Part shown: positions 1-8,313 of the stretch, piece after piece | Position numbering within the stretch: the stretch's first letter is position 1 | Layout: every line of letters begins with the position of its first letter | From: Ciona savignyi | Taxonomy: Eukaryota; Chordata; Ascidiacea; Phlebobranchia; Cionidae | Length of the DNA: 64,000 nt | Reading direction: 5' to 3' | Assembly: GCA_000149265.1 (NCBI GenBank) | Contig: CH003379.1 | Location: 103,087-167,086 of the forward strand | Notes under the pieces: generated by a model | What the model was told of the DNA's origin: nothing | The model's database searches: none | Seen by the model: only the letters and a program-made list of their open reading frames with translations | Program-made: the position numbers and the translations under genes

Positions 1-919
1 CTATATAAATAGCCTTTTTTGGGCATAGCGCTTAAACGGATGCTACAATTTGAATCAGATTTGGTGGAATGTAAGTGCATTAGTCACTGATTTAACACTT
101 AAAAGAAATAATAAAATAACCTAGGAAAATACCCAAAAAATGGGATATGTTCTCAAATCATGTTTGTTACCAGGATTCCATGTCGCCCTGACATCTTCCA
201 AAAGGAGTAATGAAATCGCAATGAAAATTGGACATTTGTAAGACAACATGGTCTAAATATGCAGAAACCAAAAATTTGAGTAATGAATATAGGGGAATTC
301 CCTCAAAACGTTTTTTTAATAAATTAGATTTTGTGGCCATAGCGTTTGAACGGCTGCTCTAATTTTATTAAAATTCGGTAAAATTTTAAAACATTAGACA
401 CTCTGTGCCAATTCAAAAAAGAAAACATTTACTTAGGTTAATTTCCATGAAAACGAAGTTATGCTCCTGAATTATGATTGTAACAGACATGCCATATCGC
501 ACTGACATCTCTAATAAGCAGTCTACAAACCAGATTAAAACTTTAAGAATTGTTCCATCATTTATAAAAACAGAAACTTGTCTACGAAACCCAGGAGAAT
601 TCCCTGAAACCATGAAATCGGGCTGTTTTGGGAATTTAGCTTTATTTCACTACAGCGCTTGAAAAGAAGCTATAATTGAAAACATTTTTGGTGAAATGTT
701 CATAAATTTAAGACGTTTATTCTTTATTTACCTAAATATGGAATATAAGTTTGGTATGTTAACTATGGGACCCATGCGTTTATGCTTGCAGAAACAAAAA
801 ACTACATACTCAGTGTATAAAATACAAATTGTGGTTAGGGACCCTGTAGCATGAATATAGTGTATACAACATGTGTTTTACAAATAGTGGTGGTTAAACA
901 CGTGGTTGACACTCTCTAG
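1..919 (+). repeat. Right part of a Harbinger-like transposon with internal ~320-bp repeats
   Basis: The stretch matches, module by module, the element at 28950-30151. It contains three diverged tandem modules, each opening with a catagcgcttgaacgg-like segment (about 22, 336 and 650). It ends in the terminal repeat ggttgacactctctag at 919, followed by tta. The left end is outside the window. The terminal repeat is shared with the short element at 5752-5997, which has TAA target duplications, so a PIF/Harbinger-type origin is inferred. No transposase is visible. Confidence 0.6.
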
Positions 920-948
920 TTAAGTTAATGAATATCATATTTATGTAA

Positions 949-1016
949 TAATCCGGCCCACCAAGAAGTTTACTTTTCCACATCTGGCCCGCCGATTACA
1001 GAATTTGCCCACCCCT
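949..1016 (-). repeat. hAT-type terminal fragment
   Basis: The segment ends in gaatttgcccacccctg, the reverse complement of the common hAT terminus CAGGGGTGGGCAAA. The adjoining sequence (ggcccaccaagaag, ccacatctggcccgcc) recurs inverted at 51270-51330. Only this end was recognised. Confidence 0.45.
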
Positions 1017-1059
1017 GAAATAAATGGTTAAAGCATGTAACTTATATGCAAACATGATT

Positions 1060-1440
1060 CCAAAACAGACACAGAGTGTTGTATATGATTCACACGTTCC
1101 GTCAAATTAGTAGAAACCATTAATCCGTTGGGTTCAGGCAACTTCCGTAAAGTGCCTTGCCCAATATCTTCGGATTTTGTAAATTCAAAAGTCGAGACAA
1201 ACTACAGGATATTAATCCTCGTGAATAAAAAACAAATGGGTTTAACACACGATCAATCGTCAGACCACCTCACACCATTCGTTTGGTTATTACAGAGTGT
1301 TGTGTATGATTCACCATTCCTGCAATTTGGTAGAACCAAGTTTTCCGCTGTGCCTTGCTCAAGGACACAACCGCCTAGTTAGCGACCATTTTTCAACGGG
1401 TGACCTTTCGCCTTAAAGGCGACGCACACAACCACCAAGC
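1060..1440 (-). repeat. Degenerate tRNA-derived SINE copies, minus strand
   Basis: The reverse complement shows the SINE modules in order: tRNA-like head (aaaggcgacgcac near 1415), ctagttagcgacc, acttaacggacattgcc-like, aacccattaatc and the tatcc-like tail. Two overlapping, rearranged copies appear to be present. An 84-codon frame through this region is repeat-derived and not a gene. Confidence 0.5.
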
Positions 1441-2292
1441 TAATCATTCGGGCTAAGAGAATGCTATAGTTAAGATTCCAAAAAGTTTCAAGACGAATAA
1501 ATTGTCCGTCAATGCCAATTAGTTTCCCTTAATGAACTCTATTAAGGAACACTAATGCCAACCACCTATAGCCACCTGACATACACGTGACCAGTAATAC
1601 AGATAGTGAAATAGAAAATATATGAAGAACATTTTTGACCCGTTTTAACATATCGATGTAATTATTATTATTAGCACAAAAGGCAAAACTACGTGCATCA
1701 ATCCACAGAAGGTCGAATTGATTACATTATTTCAGAAACTTGTCACAAATAACTAAAAAGGTTCATAACTTATCACGGTACACTAGTTTACATTGGATAA
1801 CTGGTTGTTACGATGTACGGGAATAATCCGTGTACGTACCTTTTCACTCGTCGCATCACGATAATGTTATGACTCCATCCTTTGGCTCAGCACGTTCTCT
1901 CGCATCGAAGAAATTGTATATCCCTGTTTGAGCGGATGTTTTTGTTGGTGCTAAAATTTTAACGCAAAACATCGATCGTACTTTTCCATTAGACGCTTTT
2001 ACTTGCGGTGCAACCATTGCGAATTACAAACACACATGCTGTTGCTAAGATGTATTTTAAAAGTGGTGTTCTGTTTTGATTGTACCTAAAACTAGAGATT
2101 TACCCCTCGTGAATTTCCTAGAAATGAAAAAAACACTACCAATTAACTTTTTTGATTATTAGATTTTAGAGATCATAGCGCTTTACCCGACACACAGATT
2201 ATATTACCATATCAAGTATAATTTCTTAACATTGTAATTCGATTTCACAAAGTTGTGTTTCTTTACAAGTTATTCTATTTTAATAACAAAGC
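1441..2292. other. Intergenic, nothing recognised
   Basis: AT-rich sequence with no open frame of note, no conserved protein segment and no clear repeat boundary. Confidence 0.4.
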
Positions 2293-3312
2293 ATTCGTGT
2301 CAAGAACTTTATCATCTTTTGATTGACAGCTATAAAAAGATCCCATAGTTTGGCTTCACAACAGGACGTAATCTGTTAAAGAATCGTGAAAAGGTTTTCT
2401 GAGCAATTCTGAAAGGGAAGTATTCAAAAGATCGTGCATTGGCTGGATCATTGGCAGGATATTTCGTGTTTGGTTGCTTTTAGCATAACAGAATGTTGTG
2501 AAATCGTAAAGAATTTTTCTAAAAGATTCTACAAGGGAAGTCATTAGAATATTAGATGATCGTGCTGTGCATGGGTAGGATATTTTTAGCATCGTAGAAA
2601 ATTGTTTCTGTTTTTCTGCACCGCTGTAAAACGTCTTCTACACAGCTGACATAGTCGTTTTCTCGTAATAAAATCCAAACTCATTAAAAATTCTAATTAG
2701 TCCGGTGGATTAGTGTATTAAGTTTCATCCGATAGGTCGCAGCTTCGAAACTGGTCAATAGCTGGTCGGTTATGTTCTGGGCAAGACACTTGAGGGAAAT
2801 TTGCCTCAACCCAGCGAATTAATGGGTTCTAATTAAATAAAGAAACGTCTTAATAATACCCAAAACACTGCAATAGCCCTGGTAACCTTTTTCTGGACCT
2901 ATTGCTATCTCCAGAACTTCGTGCCAAGAACTTTATCATCTTTTGATTGACAGCTATAAAAAGATTCTCATAGTTTGGCTTCACAACAGGACGTAATCTG
3001 TTATATAATCGTGAAAAGGTTTTTCTGAGCAATTCTGAAAGGGAATTATTCAAAGGATCGTGCTTTGGCTGGATCATTGGCAGGATATTTCGTGTTTGGT
3101 TGTTTTTAGCATAACAGGATGTTGTGAAATCGTGAAGGATTTTTCTGGAAGTTTCTACAAGGGAAGTCATAAGATGATCGTGCTGTGCATTGGCATGCTA
3201 TTTTCAAAAACGTTGTAGCAAATTTTCGTTTTTCTGCACCGCTGCGAACGTCTTCTGCACAGCTGCATGGCCGTTTGCTCATAATCAAAGCCAAACTCTT
3301 TAAAATTCCCAA
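2293..3312 (-). repeat. Tandem duplication of a ~390-bp unit
   Basis: The segments 2293-2690 and 2916-3310 are diverged direct copies, with shared blocks such as gaactttatcatcttttgat, cacaacaggacgtaatctgt and gtttttctgcaccgctg. Fragmentary SINE sequence (about 2695-2860) lies between them. Part of the unit also occurs inverted at 3800-3912, just upstream of the first arginine-rich peptide gene. The minus-strand frames (2850-3170, 2356-2592) are similar to each other, but they carry no recognisable domain, and I treat them as repeat-derived. Confidence 0.65.
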
Positions 3313-3314
3313 TA

Positions 3315-3600
3315 GTATGGATTAGTGTATCGAGTTTCACCCGATAGGTCGCAGGTTTGAAACCGGTCGCTAGCTAGTCGGTTGTGTCATTGAGCAAGAC
3401 ACTTAACGGAAATTTGGTTAAACTCAGCGGATTAATGGGTTCTGTCACATTGAAGGAACGTCTCAATCATACACAACACATTGTAATAGCTCCGATAACC
3501 CGACGGTGCCTGAACCCAGCTCCGACAACCCGAAAGGTTATCGCAACCGATACATATACCTATATATATAAAAAAAAGTTATTGGGCTGAGACCATCATG
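3315..3600 (+). repeat. SINE copy fused to a second tRNA-like repeat
   Basis: The tRNA-like head (cgataggtcgcaggtttgaa), ctagctagtcggttgtg, ggattaatgggttct and acccgacggtgcc are in order. A piece of the second family (accgatacatatacc, then catcatgggttcaaac) follows near 3545-3610 in place of the usual tail. Confidence 0.6.
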
Positions 3601-3799
3601 GGTTCAAACCTCCGTCCAGTGAAATAAACAAATGAAATAATTTGTGTTTCAACGCAAATTTTTAAAAACAGATTTATTCGAAGAATCTCCTGAATCTTTT
3701 TTACGATTTACAACAGATTACAATCTGTCATGAAGTTCTTCCAAAATCTCCCAGTCCCGTTTTGAATAGATCCCATGTGTCACACGATAATATAATCAG

Positions 3800-3912
3800 T
3801 TCCCTTTCAGAAGCTTTTAAGAAAATACCATTTCACGACTCCACAACATAATACGTCCTGTTGTGACAAAGCAAGAGCTCGCTTCATAGCTGTCAATCAC
3901 TCAGAAGAGGAT
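3800..3912 (+). promoter_or_regulatory. Upstream block of peptide gene 1, inverted copy of the 2.3-3.3 kb repeat
   Basis: The blocks ttccctttcagaa, acgtcctgttgtga and tagctgtcaatca occur here on + and, in the same order, on the minus strand at about 2316-2421 and 2924-3045. They end about 30 bases before the TATA box of the first peptide gene. This suggests the promoter-proximal region lies in, or was copied from, a repeated segment. Regulatory function is inferred only. Confidence 0.4.
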
Positions 3913-3941
3913 ACAGGAAAAGCCCAATGTGCCGTGTTGGG

Positions 3942-3948
3942 TATAAAT
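3942..3948 (+). promoter_or_regulatory. TATA box, peptide gene 1
   Basis: tataaat sits about 30 bases upstream of a short leader exon that ends in aactacaaag at 3995 and is followed by a gtagga donor. The leader intron ends at the AG at 4046-4047, directly against the start codon. Confidence 0.6.
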
Positions 3949-4047
3949 AGAATAAAAATTCTGGAAAAACACATTCGTTGAAACGAACTACAAAGGTAGG
4001 AGTTTTATATTCTAGTTTGTAACGAATATTTACGGTAGATTTTTCAG

Positions 4048-4776
4048 ATGAACAAGTCACTTCTCGTACTTATGCTTGCTATTGCGCTTGTTATGCTGAG
4101 CGCAGAAACCGACGCGGGGCGTCGTCGTCGTCGTCGTCGTTGTTCAGGCCGCAGACGCCGTCGGTACAACGAAGAACAGGATTCTGTACAATCTTCAGGT
4201 ATGCCGTATTGCACTACTGTTGCCACGTACTTTCAAACAATATTTGATCATTTGTTAAATAAATATGGCCAGGTGATTTAGATGTTGGCTGTAATACCAA
4301 TCGAATCGAAAAGTTATTTACCTCACAGAATTATCATTAAATTTGCCAAACTTAATAGTCTGAGCCTAGCTTATACCCGAAGCGCTGCAGGTTCGATACT
4401 AGTCGTTAGCTAGTCGGTTGTGTCCTTGGGCAATGAACTTACCGGACATTGCCTGAACCCAACGAAGTAATGGGTTCTACTATAAATTAAAGAAACGTCT
4501 CAATCATACACAACCCACTCTAATAGCTCCGATAACCCGACTGTGGGCGCGAGGTGATCTGACGATTGCCCGTTTGTTAACCCCTGGCTTCCCCATTAAC
4601 GGGATAAACATGAATATCCTATCCTCTACTATGCTATCTAATAGATCCCATCGGGCCGTTAAAATACATTTTAACCATGTTATTCATTCCAACCTCATCA
4701 TTCATTTCCCCGCGTCATTACTATTACAGATACGGATGCTGAAGATAAATACTATGAGCAAGAAATGGACAACTAA
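4048..4776 (+). CDS. Secreted arginine-rich peptide precursor 1 (putative antimicrobial peptide)
   Basis: The coding exons are 4048-4198 and 4730-4776 (65 residues), joined in phase 1. A leader exon ends at 3995, and a 3'UTR intron is likely (donor near 4779, acceptor AG at 4858-4859); AATAAA is at 4901. Residues 1-23 are a clear signal peptide (MNK, hydrophobic LLVLMLAIALVML, cleavage after ETDA). Then comes GRRRRRRRCSGRRRRRY, with 12 arginines in 17 residues and one Cys, followed by an acidic tail with 10 Asp/Glu and one Lys. A cationic block neutralised by an acidic C-terminal piece is the layout of tunicate antimicrobial precursors such as clavanins and styelins; function here is inferred. 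The first arginine run is encoded by seven CGT codons, a potentially unstable trinucleotide repeat. The tandem paralogue is at 6660. Protamine is less likely because of the signal peptide. I know of no named homologue. Confidence 0.75.
4360..4630 (+). repeat. tRNA-derived SINE inside intron of peptide gene 1
   Basis: B-box-like gcaggttcgatac, gctagtcggttgtgtccttg, tgaacccaacgaagtaatgg, gaggtgatctgacgattgcc and the atcctatcct tail are all in the usual order. The paralogous intron of peptide gene 2 carries an independent-looking copy in the same orientation. Confidence 0.8.
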
Positions 4777-4900
4777 TACTTGTAAGATGGAAACTTTTGA
4801 TTTATGTACAATATACAAACTTGGTTGAATGGATTTTATAATCTTGTGTATTTTTACAGAACAGTCGATTCAATATCGTGTCCAGTTTCATTGGAAGTCA

Positions 4901-4906
4901 AATAAA
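4901..4906 (+). terminator. Polyadenylation signal, peptide gene 1
   Basis: AATAAA lies about 125 bases after the stop codon, in the putative 3'UTR exon that begins after the AG at 4858-4859. Confidence 0.5.
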
Positions 4907-5114
4907 TTATGAAACATACCCTTGAAGTGTTCTGTTGTTATTACATATGCGTGACGCGAGTTGGTTTAAAAAATGGAAGTTGTCGTTGGAAAGTTTTAAC
5001 GTACATGCGCGTAAACTTGTTCAAACACAAACGCATTAAAATCCCACCCATTAGTCTGGTGGATCAATGTGCCTCCTTTCAGCCGAAAGGTCGCAGTTTC
5101 GAAACTGATCACCA

Positions 5115-5997
5115 ACTAGAGAGTGTCAACCACGTCTTTTACCACAAATATTTGTAAAACACATTTTGTACGATATATAGATATGCGAGAAGAGTCCCTA
5201 ACCACCATATGTATTTTATACACCGGGTATGTAGTTTGTTTCTGCATGCATAAACGCAAGGGTCGCTGAGGTAACAATATCCGCCTTTGCACCATTGAGC
5301 AAGAAGAAATCAAATACCTAGGGGAATACCCTAAAAATTATGATTAGTTTCTAATCCAGGATTTTAACAGGCATGCCATATCGCCCAGACATCTCCAACA
5401 AGGAGTCGCCAAAGCGAATTAAAAATGTATAGCCGATTAAAAATGTATTGTTAGATTATCTAACAAACATCTAACTTAGATAACATAACTCAGATATGTA
5501 AAAACAGAAATGTATGTACTAAACCCAGGGGAATTACCCGAAATAATGAAAATCAATCGGGCTGTTTTGTAAATTTACATTCATTTTACTACAGCGTTTG
5601 ACAAAAGGCTTAAATTTAAAACATATGTGGTATATGTTCGTGAATCTAACACGTTTATTATTTTTTTAAATACACATGGAAAAGAAGTGGTTTAACTATG
5701 GGACCCATGCGTTTATATATAATATGTATCATACAAAAATGTGTTTTATAACTAGAGAGTGTCTATCACGTGTTTTAATACCACTATTTGTAAAACACAA
5801 AAATATATATATATGCGAGCAGGGTTTGGTCTGATAACTATGGAACCCATGCGTTTATGCATGCAGAAACAAACTACATACTCAGTGTATAAAATACAAA
5901 ATGTGGTTAGGGACCCTGTAGCAGTAGCATGAATATATGGCATACAACATGTGTTTTACAAATAGTGGTGGTTAAACACGTGGTTGACACTCTCTAG
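5115..5997. mobile_element. Harbinger-like non-autonomous element (composite)
   Basis: The left terminus ctagagagtgtcaaccacg at 5115 is the inverse of the right terminus cgtggttgacactctctag at 5997, and the inverted similarity continues for about 45 bp through ttgtaaaacac. The interior carries the same modules as 1-919 (ggcatgccatatcgcc, gggacccatgcgtttat). A second left terminus at 5752 shows the block is two abutting or nested units. Confidence 0.65.
5752..5997. mobile_element. Complete 246-bp MITE with TAA target duplication
   Basis: The terminal inverted repeats run from ctagagagtgtc to gacactctctag, with homology extending through the acactatttgtaaaacac-like segment on both sides. Flanking TAA occurs at 5749-5751 and 5998-6000. 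A three-base TWA duplication is characteristic of PIF/Harbinger elements. There is no coding capacity. Confidence 0.7.
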
Positions 5998-6000
5998 TAA

Positions 6001-6540
6001 TTACTTCCAGAATGTTAAAAGGGAGAAAAGGTTTAACGGGGACAATCTCACCAGGGTAGAAATGCCGATAATGTCGTAGGTATTGCAGGTTGTTCACTAC
6101 GATTGATAAATTGCTGGACCTTTAGTTCAAACTATCAAACCACCTGTTCCATACAACGCCCGCTACCTTGTCCTTGTGAACAGCCGATTAATAAGAGGCA
6201 TATAAATTTCCGAAGCAACATTTAAAAACGCACAGTTAATTTTGTTACATTCGAGCTGAGCGTCGTCAGATAAATGTGTTGATTGTGCATTCAGAGGTAT
6301 TTTCTTGGAATAAGTTAAAAAAGTAATTCCCGGACCTGCTTTCTCTCTTGTCGCGTTTTATCGATATTACAGTTCTTTAGAACTTTAAGCGAAAATTGTT
6401 TGTACAAATTATATGTTAAGATTTTAGCCCCAACAAAAACATCTGCTGGATTCCGGATATACGCTTTCTGCGATGCAAGAGAACGTGCTAAGCAGTAGAG
6501 CAAAAGAGAGGATATTTCGGAAACAGAAAAAAGTCGTGTC
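6001..6540. other. Upstream region of peptide gene 2
   Basis: No gene or clear repeat was seen. A 62-codon minus-strand frame (6315-6503) has no recognisable domain. Any regulatory elements of the second peptide gene should lie here. It does not share the 3800-3912 block of gene 1. Confidence 0.35.
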
Positions 6541-6543
6541 TGC

Positions 6544-6550
6544 TATATAT
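6544..6550 (+). promoter_or_regulatory. TATA-like box, peptide gene 2
   Basis: tatatat is placed as in gene 1, shortly before a small leader exon ending in gactactacaaag at 6600, followed by gtaagt. The leader exon ends of the two genes are nearly identical (ttgaaa...actacaaag). Confidence 0.5.
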
Positions 6551-6659
6551 TTTTGCCGTAAATCAAATGAAGTTATCTTTCTTGAAAGACTACTACAAAG
6601 GTAAGTTGTTTTATTATTTATGTACAGAGACTGTTTTGTGACAACGAAGAATTTTGCAG

Positions 6660-7252
6660 ATGAATAAGGCTATCTTCGTACTCCTTCTCGCACTTGTGCT
6701 TTTGGTCACTGAAGAATCTGACGCTTGGCGTCGTCGCAGAGTTCGCCGCAGACGTAGACGCTGGGGAGTATATGACCAAGCTGAACAAGAGCAAGAAGCT
6801 CCAGGTAATATTTATACCAAAGAGGACATGTTATCTTTTAAGAGCCCCTATCGCTTTTGAACACTGGAATGCACCGGTAGGTCTAGCGGTTTAGTGCGTC
6901 GCTTTTCAATCGAAAGGTTGCAGGTGCGAAACTGGTCGCTAGCTAGACGGTTGTGTCCTTGGGCATAAAAAATTACGGACATTGCCTGAACCCAGCGGAT
7001 TAATAGGTTCTACCAAATTAAAGGAACGTGTCTATTGTATACAACACACTGCAATAGCTACGGTAACCCGACGGTGGGCCCGAGGCGATCTGACGATTGC
7101 CCGTGTGTTAACCCAATTGGTTTTCCCATTCACGGGGACAAATATGAATATCCTATATCCTACCCTATCCTAATGCACGAGAAGACCTATAACTGAGATG
7201 AATTTTAGAATCGGAAGCCGATCAGCTGGATGCCGATGACAACGAAGAGTAA
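6660..7252 (+). CDS. Secreted arginine-rich peptide precursor 2 (putative antimicrobial peptide)
   Basis: The coding exons are 6660-6804 and 7209-7252 (62 residues), with the same phase-1 junction as gene 1. The leader exon ends at 6600. A 3'UTR intron runs 7275-7331, and AATAAA is at 7375. The signal peptide is MNK plus AIFVLLLALVLLV, with likely cleavage after ESDA. The cationic block WRRRRVRRRRRRWG has 10 arginines bracketed by tryptophans, and its terminal Gly could be an amidation donor. The rest carries 12 acidic and no basic residues, so the precursor is roughly charge-balanced. Shared exon layout, leader exon and MNK start show that this and the gene at 4048 arose by tandem duplication. 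The mature block has diverged (Trp-flanked versus Cys-centred), as expected for immune peptides. The role is inferred, not shown. Confidence 0.75.
6873..7172 (+). repeat. tRNA-derived SINE, near full length, in intron of peptide gene 2
   Basis: It runs from ccggtaggtctagcggttta (A-box region) through cgaaaggttgcaggtgcgaa (B-box-like) and ggattaataggttctacc to the tandem tatcc tail. The anticodon-arm-like stem cttt/aaag is still readable, but the head is not a functional tRNA. Confidence 0.85.
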
Positions 7253-7374
7253 GCACTCGACCATAACCAACAAGGTAAATTTATTTTATTATCTCAGCAA
7301 TTTGTTGTCTAAATGTCATATTCCATTTCAGGTCGACATGATGCACGAAACCTTGTTTAAATTTATGGCAACAA

Positions 7375-7380
7375 AATAAA
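7375..7380 (+). terminator. Polyadenylation signal, peptide gene 2
   Basis: AATAAA lies about 50 bases into the last, non-coding exon that begins at 7332. Confidence 0.6.
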
Positions 7381-7649
7381 AGAAACCTCATTAAATCATT
7401 CTGCGTCGTCCATGAAGTCTAGCAATAGCATACATTACGAGAATGGAGTGTGTTTTGCATTACAAAATGTTACAAGGAATTTGTAAAGAATCTAAAGTTT
7501 GCCAGCGTTCTAACGTCGCATTGTGTTTTTCCAAGCACCACAGTAAATAGTTTGCTAAGCATGACAAAATATGTATTCTCGTTATTTTAGTTACAAAATT
7601 AGGAAAAAATGGGGCGATTAGTGCAACTAAATCATGCATGGCCAACATA

Positions 7650-7912
7650 GTTTGGCGGTTAAATGCGTCGCCTTTTAATCAAAAGGTTGCGAAACTGGTC
7701 GCTAGCTAGTCGGTTGTGTCTTTGGCCAAGGCATTTAACAACGGTCATAGCCTGAACCCAGCGGATTATTGGAAGGAATGTCTCAATTATACAACACACT
7801 GCAATAGCTCCGGAAACCCGACGGTGGGCGCGAGCAGATCTGACTTGCTCGTGTGTTAACCCTCTTGTTTTTTCATTTACTGGGATATACATAAATATTC
7901 TATCCTATCCAT
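7650..7912 (+). repeat. tRNA-derived SINE
   Basis: Head (ggttaaatgcgtcgcctttt), body (ctagctagtcggttgtg, ggattattgg, gggcgcgagcagatctgac) and tail (tatcctatcc) are in order. The remaining stretch 7393-8313 shows no gene. Confidence 0.8.
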
Positions 7913-8313
7913 GTACACACAGACAATATGTAAATCGACACCTCGTCACATTTGGTGATCTATCGGTCCCTCGATCACGGTTTATTAACAACTACCTTAC
8001 ACACATAATCCCACTCTTAATTAATCTTTAAAAGATAATCAATCAATACTAATTCCAAAAAAGAAATGAAGGATATAAATCATACAACCCAATAACTCTT
8101 TTCTCCAGAAAGCTGGTAAACCAAATCCCAAAATAGCACAAAATCATTTCCCAGAAGGCCCAACGCACACACCATATCTTAGATACCAATACCACATAGA
8201 CTACAATGTAACCGGTTTAATAATTAACACGAAGTAACGGATAAAACGCAAATTTGAATTTTTATATTTAATTGAAATAAAGGAACTTTAATAGTGCAGC
8301 CACGGGGTGATAT

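Noticed and set aside
4044..4226. 60-codon minus-strand frame with its own arginine/serine-rich stretch opposite peptide gene 1
   Set aside because: It is the antisense shadow of the CGT-repeat exon and has no splice or start context.
4048..7252. Protamine or nuclear basic protein for the arginine-rich genes
   Set aside because: Both have a clear N-terminal signal peptide with a small-residue cleavage site and a strongly acidic tail, which protamines lack.
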